Shown here: piece by piece, positions 34,209 through 42,788 of the stretch | Layout: the number at the start of each line of letters is the position of its first letter | How positions within the stretch are numbered: position 1 is the first letter of the stretch | Source of the DNA: Afifella marina DSM 2698 | GTDB taxonomy: Bacteria > Pseudomonadota > Alphaproteobacteria > Rhizobiales > Afifellaceae | Direction: 5' to 3' | Length of the DNA: 64,000 nt | Assembly: GCF_900102695.1 (NCBI RefSeq) | Contig: NZ_FMVW01000012.1 | Location: forward strand, 1 to 64,000 | The notes under the pieces: generated by a model | Databases searched by the model: none | Seen by the model: the letters and a program-made list of their open reading frames with translations, nothing else | What the model was told of the DNA's origin: nothing | Position numbers and translations under genes: made by a program

Positions 34209-34769
34209 ATGCAAACTTCCCCCAATATCGTCGCAGTGCCGGCGCCCGTGCGCCTGCTCATGCGTCCTTTGCCGCTTCTGCCGTTGCGGCTCATGCTGGA
34301 AAGACTGGTTTCCGGGCTGATTCGTCGTCGCCCGGGGCTGTTTCTGCGGCTCGATCATCATGCCGAAAAGGTGTTCCTGATCGACCCGACGGATCTGCCT
34401 TTCGTCTTTCGTCTGAAGCCCGATCCGGAGCATCCGAGCGTGGAGCCGCTGCGGCGTGAACGGGCAGGCGCCTGGGACGGCCGAATCGCCGGCCCGCTCG
34501 GCGCGCTGATGGGCATGATCCACGGCACCTTCGACGGCGATGCGCTGTTCTTCTCGCGCGACATCATCATCGAGGGCGACACGGAGGCGGTGCTGGCGCT
34601 GCGCAATGCGCTCGACGACGCCGAGATCGATTTGATGGAGGAGGCGGCGATCGCCTTCGGGCCGTTCCGCCCCGCGATCGAGCCGTTCTTGCGCAACGTG
34701 ACACCCGTTGCCGCCCGCATCACCGGACTTCCCCTTTCCCGCAGCGATGAGAACGAGGTCTTTACGTGA
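34209..34769 (+). CDS. ubiT: UbiT, SCP2-domain accessory factor of anaerobic ubiquinone synthesis
   Basis: A 186-residue protein with an SCP2 sterol-carrier domain (about 30-130, 'GTFDGDALFFSRDIIIEGD' near the middle). UbiT binds ubiquinone-type lipids and works with the UbiU-UbiV hydroxylase when O2 is absent. The ATG at 34209 is chosen; an in-frame TTG (34188) would extend it by seven residues. Its stop overlaps ubiU by 4 bp. Confidence 0.9.
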   Translation: MQTSPNIVAVPAPVRLLMRPLPLLPLRLMLERLVSGLIRRRPGLFLRLDHHAEKVFLIDPTDLPFVFRLKPDPEHPSVEPLRRERAGAWDGRIAGPLGALMGMIHGTFDGDALFFSRDIIIEGDTEAVLALRNALDDAEIDLMEEAAIAFGPFRPAIEPFLRNVTPVAARITGLPLSRSDENEVFT

Positions 34770-35752
34770 AACCGCTCGAACTCGTCTGCCCGGCCGGTAC
34801 TCCGGCCGCGCTTCGCGCCGCCGTCGAGGCGGGCGCCGATACCGTCTATTGCGGCTTCCGCGACGAAACCAATGCGCGCAACTTCCCCGGCCTGAATTTC
34901 TCGCGGGCCGAGATGGAAGAATCGATCGATTATGCGCATCGGCGCGGCTCCAAGGTTCTCGTCGCCATCAACACCTTTCCCCGCGCCGGCGCGCCCGAAC
35001 TCTGGCGGGCGGCCGTTGACGATGCGGCCCGGTTCGGCGCCGACGCGGTGATCCTTGCCGATGTCGGGTTGCTCGATTACGCCGCCAACCACCAGCCGGG
35101 GCTGCGCCGGCATCTTTCGGTGCAGGCGGCCGCCGCCAATCCCGACGCGATCAATTTCTATGCCGAGACTTTTGGTGTACGGCGCGTGGTGCTGCCGCGC
35201 GTTTTGACCGTGCAGGAGATCGCCGCGATCAACCGCGAGATCGAATGCGAGACGGAGGTGTTCGTCTTCGGCGGGCTGTGCGTGATGGCGGAGGGGCGCT
35301 GCGCGCTGTCCGCCTATGCGACCGGGCGCTCGCCGAACATGAACGGCGCCTGTTCGCCCGCAAGCCACGTGCATTACAAGGAAGAGGGCAGCGAGCTCGT
35401 CTGCGGGCTCGGCGATTTCACCATCAACCGGGTGAAGAAGGACGCGCCGGCGCCTTATCCGACATTGTGCAAAGGCTGCTTCCAGGCCGGCGATTATCAG
35501 GGGCATGTGTTCGAGGATCCGGCAAGCCTCGATGCGGCGACGCTGATCACCGAATTCGCCTCCGCCGGCGTGACGGCGCTCAAGATCGAGGGCCGGCAGC
35601 GCAGCCGCTCCTATACGAAGACCGTGGTGCACACCTTCCGCAAGGCGGTGGAGGCGCAGGCCAAGGGCCTGCCGATCATGGCGAACGAACTCCAGCGGCT
35701 GACGGAGGGACAGACGACGACCTCCGGCGCTTACAGCAAGACCTGGCGCTGA
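34766..35752 (+). CDS. ubiU: UbiU, U32-family Fe-S protein of O2-independent ubiquinone hydroxylation
   Basis: A 328-residue U32 'peptidase' family protein that in truth acts as hydroxylase subunit. Its [4Fe-4S] ligands are clear: Cys172, Cys179, Cys196 and Cys235, exactly the spacing known for E. coli UbiU (169, 176, 193, 232). With UbiV it hydroxylates the quinone ring using an oxygen donor such as prephenate instead of O2. Operon ubiT-ubiU-ubiV. Confidence 0.95.
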   Translation: MKPLELVCPAGTPAALRAAVEAGADTVYCGFRDETNARNFPGLNFSRAEMEESIDYAHRRGSKVLVAINTFPRAGAPELWRAAVDDAARFGADAVILADVGLLDYAANHQPGLRRHLSVQAAAANPDAINFYAETFGVRRVVLPRVLTVQEIAAINREIECETEVFVFGGLCVMAEGRCALSAYATGRSPNMNGACSPASHVHYKEEGSELVCGLGDFTINRVKKDAPAPYPTLCKGCFQAGDYQGHVFEDPASLDAATLITEFASAGVTALKIEGRQRSRSYTKTVVHTFRKAVEAQAKGLPIMANELQRLTEGQTTTSGAYSKTWR

Positions 35753-35786
35753 GCGCCGGTCTCACAAAACGATAAGAGGTGTAACC

Positions 35787-36716
35787 GTGGCCGGACAAGC
35801 ATTGCTCAAGCTCGGACCCGTCCTGTTCAACTGGCCGGTGGAGAAATGGGCGGATTTTTACGCCCGCATCGCCGACGAGGCGCCGGTCGACCGCGTCTGT
35901 CTCGGCGAAGTCGTCTGCTCCAAACGGCTGCCGTTCTACAACGACGTCATCAGCGAAGCGGTGGAGCGGCTGGAGGCGGCCGGCAAGGAAGTCGTCCTGT
36001 CGTCGCTCGCGCTCATCACGCTGCCGCGCGAACGCAAGGCCGGCGCCGGGCTCGCCAAGGACGAGGAGCATGTGATCGAGGTCAACGACCTCACCATGCT
36101 GCGCTATCTGGAGCCGGGGCGGAAGATCGCCGTCGGTCCGCTGGTGAACGTCTACAATGAAGGCACGCTGTCCTGGCTCGCCGGCCGCGGGGCCAAGCAT
36201 GTGTGCCTGCCGCCGGAACTGCCGATCGCCTCGGTGGAGAGCCTGGCGAAGGCGGGTTCTGCCCTCGATCTCGATACGGAAGTGTGGGCTTTCGGGCGCG
36301 TGCCGCTCGCCATTTCCGGGCGCTGCTATCACGCGCGCATCCACAAAGTCTCGAAGGATTCCTGCCAGTTCGTCTGTGGTCTCGATGCCGACGGGCTGCC
36401 GGTGAAGACGCTCGACGGCGGGGATTTCCTTGCCATCAACGGCGTGCAGACGCTGTCGTTCGCCTATGGCAGCGCGCTTGGCGAGCTCGACATCCTGATG
36501 CAGGCCGGCGTCAATTCCTTCCGCCTGTCGCCGCATGATTGCGACATGGTGGCGGTGGCGGAGCTCTACCGCCAGCGCCTCGACCGCAAGATCTCGGGAG
36601 ACGAGGCGCAGGCGAAGCTCGCCGAGCTGTTGCCGGAGGCGGAATTCGCCAATGGATTCCTGTTCGGCGATTACGGCGCGGAAATGGTGAAAAAGGCCGA
36701 GCGTCAGGTCGCCTGA
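35787..36716 (+). CDS. ubiV: UbiV, U32-family Fe-S partner of UbiU
   Basis: A 309-residue U32-family protein. [4Fe-4S] ligands correspond to E. coli UbiV: Cys44 in 'VVCSKR', then the C-x12-C-x3-C cluster in 'GRCYHARIHKVSKDSCQFVC' (split across about 176-194). It forms a heterodimer with UbiU. GTG start at 35787 has AAGAGGTG upstream; no ATG fits. Last gene of the operon, 34 bp after ubiU. Confidence 0.95.
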   Translation: MAGQALLKLGPVLFNWPVEKWADFYARIADEAPVDRVCLGEVVCSKRLPFYNDVISEAVERLEAAGKEVVLSSLALITLPRERKAGAGLAKDEEHVIEVNDLTMLRYLEPGRKIAVGPLVNVYNEGTLSWLAGRGAKHVCLPPELPIASVESLAKAGSALDLDTEVWAFGRVPLAISGRCYHARIHKVSKDSCQFVCGLDADGLPVKTLDGGDFLAINGVQTLSFAYGSALGELDILMQAGVNSFRLSPHDCDMVAVAELYRQRLDRKISGDEAQAKLAELLPEAEFANGFLFGDYGAEMVKKAERQVA

Positions 36717-36747
36717 CGCATCAAAGAGCTTTTCGGCCGGCTGCCTT

Positions 36748-37122
36748 TTATGCGCAGGCGGCCGATTTCGCGCGGCGTCTCTCGCGCTCGTGCCAGAGAT
36801 CGTAGATCATCTGGGCGCGCAGCCAGAACTCCGGCTCATTGTTTGCCGCTTCCGCAAGCCCGAGCGCCGTGCGTGCCGTGATCGGTGCGTCGCCGCGCAG
36901 AATCCGGTGCAGCATCTCGCGGGAAATGCCGGCGATGCGCGCGACGTCGACGACCTTGAGATTGCGCCGCTCCATCACCCAAATGCGGTAAAGCTCGCCC
37001 GGATGCATCGGCGTGACGTCGTCTGCCGAACGGTAATCGGCAAGAATGTCCTCGACGTCCTGCGCCGAGATCTCGTTCAGATCGGCTTCTCGGGCAGGGC
37101 TGATGTCGGTCTCGGCATTCAT
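36748..37122 (-). CDS. HigA-type XRE antitoxin
   Basis: A 124-residue protein. From residue 40 it has the HigA family pattern: 'HPGELYRIWVMERRN', an XRE helix-turn-helix 'VVDVARIAGISREMLHRIL', 'APITARTALGLAEA' and the ending 'PEFWLRAQMIYDLW'. The first 40 acidic residues extend beyond the usual HigA length. The start overlaps the upstream toxin-like gene by 4 bp (ATGA), as in higBA operons, where HigA neutralises HigB and represses the promoter. Confidence 0.85.
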   Translation of the reverse strand: MNAETDISPAREADLNEISAQDVEDILADYRSADDVTPMHPGELYRIWVMERRNLKVVDVARIAGISREMLHRILRGDAPITARTALGLAEAANNEPEFWLRAQMIYDLWHERERRRAKSAACA

Positions 37123-37376
37123 TTGAGGTCTCCGCATACGAACTCGGCATTCTCGATGTAGGGATCGTTCCATCTGAAACGCAGAGAAGCGTTGTTTCCC
37201 ACTCTCACGTAATAACCGTCCGCCTGGTCTTTGATCGGTTGGGCATCCAAGGTCGCAAGCGAGCCCCTTTGCAGGAGGATGTTGATTGCGACTTCAAGCT
37301 CGATGTCGACGCAGCCGTGGCAACGACTGCATGCCGCTCGCCAAGTGCCAAAGTCCGGAACTTGTCTCAACTTCAC
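37119..37376 (-). CDS. Divergent HigB/RelE-like toxin
   Basis: An 85-residue protein directly upstream of, and overlapping, the HigA-type gene. Its C-terminal half ('GSLATLDAQPIKD', 'GYYVRVGNNASLRFRWND', 'NAEFV') aligns by eye with HigB, where 'GQYSIRINDQWRICFRW' is the core. The usual 'PPGNRLE.LKGDR' stretch is shortened and the N-terminal half has Cys residues and no clear HigB match, so it may be degenerate. GTG start; a later start is possible. Called mainly from position and the C-terminal match. Confidence 0.6.
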   Translation of the reverse strand: MKLRQVPDFGTWRAACSRCHGCVDIELEVAINILLQRGSLATLDAQPIKDQADGYYVRVGNNASLRFRWNDPYIENAEFVCGDLK

Positions 37377-37398
37377 GATATCAACGTCCTGGCTGGTG

Positions 37399-37417
37399 TG
37401 TCAACTAATGGTTGACA
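37399..37417 (-). promoter_or_regulatory. Operator candidate of the HigBA-like pair
   Basis: TGTCAAC-TAATG-GTTGACA is a perfect 7-bp inverted repeat 23 bases before the toxin start. On the minus strand it contains a TTGACA -35-like hexamer. HigA proteins bind such dyads at their own promoter. Confidence 0.55.
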
Positions 37418-37437
37418 GAGTGGTTCCGTCCGACATC

Positions 37438-37920
37438 TCAATGGTGGTCTCGCCGAACCGCTCTGATGGTTCGCATCTCTGCGAGCAGCCTCTCGATCTC
37501 AGCACGTTTCGGCCTGATTCCGTGGCGCAGATCGGCGCGTAACGCGAGATTGAGGACGAGTGCGGCGAGTATCGGCAGGAAGCCCGAGACACAGATCCCA
37601 AACGCAAGAAGATTGGGAATCTCAAACCGGGCAAAGAACGCCGCAACAATCAGAAGCGCCACATATAGGCCGACCGTGACGACGCATGCCGCAGCGACGG
37701 TTTCGTCCTTGTCCCGAAAGCGACCGACCCGGTCTTGCAGAAGGCCGGTCGCATCATTGATCCGGGCGCCGATGTCCAGTGACCGCGGAGAAATGCTCTC
37801 CCATATGAGGGAAAGTTCCCGCAGCGCATCTTCTTCGTGGCGGACTGCAGGCGTGCGGATCTCGTGCAGACCCAGATAAATCGTGTTCATCGCAGCGGCC
37901 AATTGGATGACCGACTGCAT
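37438..37920 (-). CDS. Hypothetical membrane protein with two helices
   Basis: A 160-residue protein I do not recognise. Residues 1-70 are soluble and helical ('LHEIRTPAVRHEEDALRELS'), then two membrane helices (about 78-102 and 107-130) and a basic tail ending 'RTIRAVRRDHH'. It lies in a lower-GC patch beside the HigBA-like pair and reads in the same direction, 21 bp upstream of the operator. It may be cargo of the same small islet. Confidence 0.6.
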   Translation of the reverse strand: MQSVIQLAAAMNTIYLGLHEIRTPAVRHEEDALRELSLIWESISPRSLDIGARINDATGLLQDRVGRFRDKDETVAAACVVTVGLYVALLIVAAFFARFEIPNLLAFGICVSGFLPILAALVLNLALRADLRHGIRPKRAEIERLLAEMRTIRAVRRDHH

Positions 37921-38000
37921 ATCGCTCCATTGCAACGCCGCCCCCGCAGTTGAATATTTGACTTTACTGCGAGAGGGCGCGTTTCGGCAAATGCTGTTGC

Positions 38001-38885
38001 CTACCAGGTGGCGGAGGCCTGCATGGTGGGGGTGCCGTCTGCGGCGACCCAGAGGGAGAGACCGTCGTCCTTTTCCGTGGCGTTGAGCGTGGCCGGAACG
38101 CCGTCGAAGAACGGTGTGACACCGCGGAAATCGAAGGTTTTCGGAAGCTCGCCTTTGAGCTCGGCGGCGTAATGCAGGAGCCATGTCGCCTGCATGGGGC
38201 CATGGACGACGAGGCCCGGATAGCCTTCCTCTTCTATGCAGTAGCGGCGATCGTAATGGATGCGGTGGCCGTTGAAGGTGAGCGCCGAATAGCGGAAGAG
38301 GCGCACCGCATCGGCGGTGACCGGTTTTTGCTGCTCCGCCTGCAGGGCCTCACGCGAGGGTTCTGCCGCAGCCTGCTCGGGGCGGGGTGATGCGGCCTGG
38401 TTCTTCGAGGCGGCCTCGCGATAAACGAGATCCTGGCGCTCGCGGATGGCGAGGCCGCGGCTTGTCGAGATCTCGTGGTCGACGGTCACGAAGCAGAGCT
38501 CGCCGGTGCGGCCTTCCTTGCGTACGACGTCGCGCACCAGAGAGCGGCGCTCGACCTCGTCGCCGACGCGGATCGGACCTTCCAATTCGAGGCGACCACC
38601 AGCCCACATGCGGCGCGGCAATGGCACGGGCGGTAGAAAGCCCCCGCGACTTGGATGTCCGTCCGGACCAAGTCCGGACATCGGCACGGTGGCCGGCGCG
38701 AGGCACCAGTGAATTGCGGCGGGGGCCTCATCGCCTGTTTTCGGCGTGCCGGGCTCGACATCCATCGTGGCGCGGAAGGCGGCGACGAGATGCGGGGTGA
38801 CGACGTCGCGCACCGTCTCGCTGCGGCCGATCCATTCGCGAAGATGCTCAAGATCGAGCGTTCCTGCGGCAGTCGATGGGGGCAT
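38001..38885 (-). CDS. FAS1-like/MaoC acyl-CoA dehydratase (mesaconyl-C4-CoA hydratase family)
   Basis: A 294-residue two-hotdog protein. The N-terminal half has 'HWCLAPATVPMSGLGPDGHP' and 'PLPRRMWAGGRLE', typical of COG3777 (mesaconyl-C4-CoA hydratase/itaconyl-CoA hydratase type); the C-terminal half has 'FRYSALTFNGHRIHYD' with the MaoC catalytic His/Asp region and 'GLVVHGPMQATWLL'. A Gln/Ala-rich linker joins them. Exact substrate is open. The in-frame ATG at 38885 gives the usual length. Confidence 0.85.
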   Translation of the reverse strand: MPPSTAAGTLDLEHLREWIGRSETVRDVVTPHLVAAFRATMDVEPGTPKTGDEAPAAIHWCLAPATVPMSGLGPDGHPSRGGFLPPVPLPRRMWAGGRLELEGPIRVGDEVERRSLVRDVVRKEGRTGELCFVTVDHEISTSRGLAIRERQDLVYREAASKNQAASPRPEQAAAEPSREALQAEQQKPVTADAVRLFRYSALTFNGHRIHYDRRYCIEEEGYPGLVVHGPMQATWLLHYAAELKGELPKTFDFRGVTPFFDGVPATLNATEKDDGLSLWVAADGTPTMQASATW

Positions 38886-39311
38886 GAGAGGACCTTTCAG
38901 GCGTTTCCTTTTTATGATGACGCTGTCTAGCCGAAAGGGGACGCGAGCTGAACGGCCTTGGCGATTTATTCTGCGTTCGCCCTTCACCTTAAGATTCAAT
39001 CCGCCAATGGTCGCAGGCGGTAATCACTCAGGAATATTGATCCAGTCATTCAGCCGCAGTAAAAGGCTTATTGCGGCGGGACATAGAAATACAAAAACGC
39101 TCCAGGGGGATATGACCTTCCTTCCAAAGAGCCGGCACGCGTCAGCGGCTCCCGCATTCTATGGAGCAGGGCGAGTGCGGGCCCGCTTCACCGCGACATT
39201 TCATCGATCGGGATCCTGCGCGATCTTTCGTGCCGTAACTGTCTCAAAAGAGGCAAACGAATCAGTTGCGCGACCGTGGCGACATCTCCGTCGTGATGCG
39301 GGGGGGGCGTC
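38886..39311. other. Intergenic stretch, 426 bp, relatively AT-rich
   Basis: Divergent promoter region between the hydratase and GntR genes. It is clearly less GC-rich than the surroundings (39.0-39.1 kb). An ATG at 39112 with AGGGGG just upstream opens a 68-codon frame running into the GntR start, but the product has no recognisable feature. I see no repeat or RNA motif. Confidence 0.4.
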
Positions 39312-40112
39312 ATGCTGACGAAGATCGTCTCCGACGTGGAGTCTTCGACGCCGTTGCGTGCGCGCCTGACGGAGCGGCTGCGCGAGGCCATTGCCTCGGG
39401 CGAGCTGCCGCCGGGAACGCCGCTGCGCGAGCGCCATCTTTGCCAGGCTCTCGGGATCAGCCGGACGTCGCTGCGCGAGGCGCTGCGCGCGCTCGAGAGC
39501 GAGGGGCTTGCCGTCTCTGTGCCGCACAAGGGCGCGATCGTGGCGCCCTGCGGACGGAAGGAAGCCGAAGACATTTACGCGACCCGGGCGGTTCTCGAAG
39601 GATTGCTCGCGGCGCAATTCGCCGAGAAAGCGAGCAAAACCGCCCGCGTCGAGCTCCGCCACATCGCCGACGAGCTTGCCGAGATCGAGCCGCCGCTCGA
39701 CGGGCCGCGGTTCTTCGAAATCGCCGGCCGTTTCGGTGCGACCATCATGGAGGGGGCGGGCAATCGGCTTGCTGCCAGCGCGCTGAGTTCGATCTATCTG
39801 CGGCAGCGGCAATTGCGGGCCGCCGGCGTTGGCGGCGAACGCTATATGGAAGAATGTCTGAGGGGGATGGCGGAAATTTCGTCGGCGATCGGCCGGCGCG
39901 ACGCAATGGCCGCCGAGGCCGCCTGTCACCGCCATTGCGCCAATCTTCTGAGGATCGCCCTTTCCTGCCTTGCGGAGAAGAGCGGCAGCCGCTCCGCCTC
40001 GTCCGACGCGCGGAAGCTCTCCGCCGGGCCACGCAATGATGCGGCAGAAGCTGACGATGCAGACAGAGAAAGCCTGCCTGCCGGTCATTCCGATGTGGAT
40101 GAAATCGCCTGA
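39312..40112 (+). CDS. GntR family regulator (FadR subfamily)
   Basis: A 266-residue regulator: winged helix with 'LRERHLCQALGISRTSLREALRALESEGL' region (about 35-65, shown only in part of the wing) and an all-helical FCD ligand-binding domain (about 85-215). The last 40 residues are hydrophilic and low-complexity. FadR-type regulators sense organic acids. It is divergent from the MaoC-type hydratase, which may be its target. Confidence 0.9.
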   Translation: MLTKIVSDVESSTPLRARLTERLREAIASGELPPGTPLRERHLCQALGISRTSLREALRALESEGLAVSVPHKGAIVAPCGRKEAEDIYATRAVLEGLLAAQFAEKASKTARVELRHIADELAEIEPPLDGPRFFEIAGRFGATIMEGAGNRLAASALSSIYLRQRQLRAAGVGGERYMEECLRGMAEISSAIGRRDAMAAEAACHRHCANLLRIALSCLAEKSGSRSASSDARKLSAGPRNDAAEADDADRESLPAGHSDVDEIA

Positions 40113-40146
40113 GCTGTGATCACGCTGGCGGCGGAAAATCCGCCGC

Positions 40147-40977
40147 TCAGGTCGAGCTGGTGCGGTGCATGCCCTCTTTGGCCGGCTGATAGCGCGGATT
40201 GAGGGTCGAGGCGCGGGCGAAGGAGTTGAACGCCTTCTTGCGGTCGCCGAGGGCCTCCAGCGCCAGTCCCTGATTCGTCCAGGCGATGTAGGAATTGCGA
40301 TCGCGCTTCACGGCTTCATCGAAATCGTCGAGCGCCGTCTTGAAATCGCCGATGGCCATGTAGCTCTGGCCGCGGCCATTGAAGGGCTCGGAGGCGAGCG
40401 GGGAAAGCCCGATCGCCTTGGTGAAGGATTCGATCGCGGCCGTATGGTTGCCCGACGCCTGGTAGGCGAGGCCCTGATTGTGGAAGGCCTGCGGATCCGT
40501 CGGATCGAGGCGCACGGCCGTGCTGTAATCCGACAAGGCCTCGTTGAGGCGGCCCTGCTGGCGATAGATCGTCCCGCGCCCGACATAGGCCGTGGCGTAG
40601 TTCGGGTCGGCCTGGATCGCCCGGCTGTAATCGTTGAACGCCTCTTGGGTATCCCCGCGCAGGCGGTGGATGAGACCCCGATTGGCATAGGCCGGCGCAA
40701 AATTCGGGTCGAGCTGCAAAGCGGTGTTGAAGTCATCCAACGCCCGCTTGTATTCGCCCGCCTTGCCGTACGCTGCGCCGCGCACATTGTAAGCCGCCGG
40801 ATCGCGCGGATTGCGCTCGATGACCGAAGTCAAAGATCCGATGTTGGCTTCCGACCCCGTATCGGGATCGACCGACATGTTCGACAGCCCGTTATTGCCG
40901 AGCGACTGACAGCCGGCCACGGCCAGTGCAAGAGCACCGGCGGCCAGCCAAGAACGCAAAGAGGATGCTTTCGCCAT
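40147..40977 (-). CDS. TPR-repeat lipoprotein
   Basis: A 276-residue protein with a lipoprotein signal (lipobox 'VAGC', Cys23) and about six tetratricopeptide repeats from residue 45 ('AAYNVRGAAYGKAGEYKRAL', 'PNFAPAYANRGLIHRLRG' and so on). Similar to NlpI-like alphaproteobacterial TPR lipoproteins, probably a periplasmic scaffold. The ATG at 40977 gives a clean signal sequence; an upstream frame start at 41022 is less likely. Confidence 0.9.
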   Translation of the reverse strand: MAKASSLRSWLAAGALALAVAGCQSLGNNGLSNMSVDPDTGSEANIGSLTSVIERNPRDPAAYNVRGAAYGKAGEYKRALDDFNTALQLDPNFAPAYANRGLIHRLRGDTQEAFNDYSRAIQADPNYATAYVGRGTIYRQQGRLNEALSDYSTAVRLDPTDPQAFHNQGLAYQASGNHTAAIESFTKAIGLSPLASEPFNGRGQSYMAIGDFKTALDDFDEAVKRDRNSYIAWTNQGLALEALGDRKKAFNSFARASTLNPRYQPAKEGMHRTSST

Positions 40978-41049
40978 AGAAGCGGTGTTCCTCAAGTCGC
41001 GAGCCCAATGGGATAAGGGCAAATAGGGGCGGATGTGTCGAATAGAAGC

Positions 41050-41277
41050 TTAGCGGCCGCGCCGCTTGCCCGGAATAAGGCCTTCGCGCTGTGCCCGCTT
41101 GCGAGCCAGCTTGCGCGCCCGGCGGATCGCCTCGGCCTTCTCGCGCGCCTTTTTCTCTGACGGCTTTTCGTAGAAATTACGCAGCTTCATTTCACGGAAG
41201 ATGCCTTCACGCTGCATCTTCTTCTTCAGCGCTTTCAGCGCCTGATCGACATTGTTGTCTCTGACGACGACTTGCAC
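41050..41277 (-). CDS. rpsU: 30S ribosomal protein bS21
   Basis: A 75-residue small-subunit protein beginning '[20 protein letters not shown]', with '[24 protein letters not shown]' region and a very basic tail ending 'GKRRGR'. bS21 helps 16S rRNA pair with the mRNA. The start is GTG 41277, inferred because it gives the standard N-terminus and has AAAGGA upstream; there is no ATG there. The tail is longer than in E. coli, as usual in Alphaproteobacteria. Confidence 0.95.
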   Translation of the reverse strand: MQVVVRDNNVDQALKALKKKMQREGIFREMKLRNFYEKPSEKKAREKAEAIRRARKLARKRAQREGLIPGKRRGR

Positions 41278-41432
41278 GTTGATCCCGTTCCTTTCGTCTC
41301 TTTCACTTGCCACAGAAACCCGCGGCGGAAGTATCGGGCAGGTGACAGACCGCGTCCGCCGCCGCATACGCCCAAAGAATAACAGTTGGAGTGCCCGCTG
41401 CCGCCGTACGACCGGGCGGAGGCGATATAGCT

Positions 41433-42788
41433 CTATTCGCCTGGCTTGTCCACAGCAGCTCCCGTTTCCTCGGAAGGCTGCGTCACTTTCTGCGGAGACC
41501 CCGAAGGCAACCGGTCAGGCTGCTTGGCTTCGGGGCCGTCACTCCCGCTTGGAGAACCGGTCGCCGCGGCGTCAGGTTCCATTTTTCTTTGTGCCGCCGG
41601 CCTTTGCGATGGGCCTTGGCGGTGAGCCGCGTCGGTTCCGGTGGTGGCGGAGGCGGGCTGCGGGGTCGGCACGCCCGGCCATGCGGCCACCCGGGCATCG
41701 GCTTCCTTGCGGATGCCGGAGGGGAGGCCCATCAGCCAGCCTTCCATGAACGGCTCCTTGAGGCCGTGTGAACGGGCGATGAGATACCAGCGCGCGGCTT
41801 CGACCTCGTCCTTTTCCACGCCGAGCCCGTCCTTGAGGAGCTTGGCGTAACGCAATTCGCCCACCGGATTGTCGGCAAGAGCGGCCTGGCGAAACCATTG
41901 CGCCGCCGTCTTCTCGTCTTTCCGCAAGCCCTCGCCGTTGAAAAGCATGATGGCGTATTCGATCTGCGAGGGAATATGGCCGTTGCGGGCCGCGGTCGCA
42001 TACCAGCGGGCGGCTTCGGCCGGGTTGCCGACGACGCCCACACCCTCGCGGTAGAGGCCGGCCAATGCGTATTGCGCATCGCTGTCGCCGGCGCGTGCGG
42101 CATTGCGCAAATGCGCCGCCGCGAGCATCGGGTTCTTCTCGACGCCCTTGCCCTGCAAGAGGAGATAGGCGAGTTCGCGCTCGGCGACCGGCTGTCCGAG
42201 ATCTGCCGCGCGCTGGAAATACTCGGCCGCCTTGGCATCGTCCTGGTCGACACCGCGGCCGTCGAGATAAAGCCGGCCGAGCGCGTAGAGCGCTTCACGG
42301 TCGCCGGCCTTTGCCGCAAGTTCGTACCAGCCCGCGGCTTCCTTGTAGTCCGTCTTGACGCCGAGACCGCGCGACAGGAGCTCGCCGAGAAGCGTCTGGG
42401 CCGCCGTTCTGCCGGCTTCCGCCTGCTGCAGGGCGATCGCGAAGGCGGTCAGAAAATGACCGCGCTGGAACGCGCCATAGGCCCGGTCGACATTGCTGTC
42501 GGGAACGAGGCCGGCATCCTTCAAAGACTGGTCGATGCGGTTTTCGAGCTGCCGGCTGTCGATCTCTTCGGAGGGGATCTGCGCGCCGAGGCCATCGACC
42601 GTCGCGGTTCCGGGCGCTTTCGGGGGAATGGGCGATGGCAGCGTTGCTTTGGGGTGTCCTGGTGCCTGCCCGCCCATCGCATCGGGCGGTGTCAGAGGCG
42701 TCCCGCTTTGGGCGAACGCAGACGATGCAAGGCCGGTCGAAAGGAGCGTTGCGGCAACGACAAAAGCAGGGGCGGAGAGAGGCTTCAT
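41433..42788 (-). CDS. Secreted Sel1-repeat protein
   Basis: A 451-residue protein with a signal peptide (to 'SSAFA', near 26) and a Pro-rich segment, then about seven Sel1-like repeats between 115 and 370 (for example '[30 protein letters not shown]' type units). The C-terminal 80 residues are Pro/Ala/Gly-rich and disordered. Sel1 proteins act as periplasmic scaffolds, often in exopolysaccharide or envelope functions. The start overlaps the ThiE-like gene end by 4 bp. Confidence 0.88.
   Translation of the reverse strand: MKPLSAPAFVVAATLLSTGLASSAFAQSGTPLTPPDAMGGQAPGHPKATLPSPIPPKAPGTATVDGLGAQIPSEEIDSRQLENRIDQSLKDAGLVPDSNVDRAYGAFQRGHFLTAFAIALQQAEAGRTAAQTLLGELLSRGLGVKTDYKEAAGWYELAAKAGDREALYALGRLYLDGRGVDQDDAKAAEYFQRAADLGQPVAERELAYLLLQGKGVEKNPMLAAAHLRNAARAGDSDAQYALAGLYREGVGVVGNPAEAARWYATAARNGHIPSQIEYAIMLFNGEGLRKDEKTAAQWFRQAALADNPVGELRYAKLLKDGLGVEKDEVEAARWYLIARSHGLKEPFMEGWLMGLPSGIRKEADARVAAWPGVPTPQPASATTGTDAAHRQGPSQRPAAQRKMEPDAAATGSPSGSDGPEAKQPDRLPSGSPQKVTQPSEETGAAVDKPGE

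Noticed and set aside
39112-39318. 68-codon frame with AGGGGG before ATG, upstream of the GntR gene
   Set aside because: Composition is unlike a structured protein, it overlaps the GntR start, and nothing about it is recognisable.
41440-41460. TTGTCCACA, near-match to a DnaA box
   Set aside because: Single, with one mismatch, inside the Sel1-repeat gene; no cluster or AT-rich unwinding region, so not an origin.
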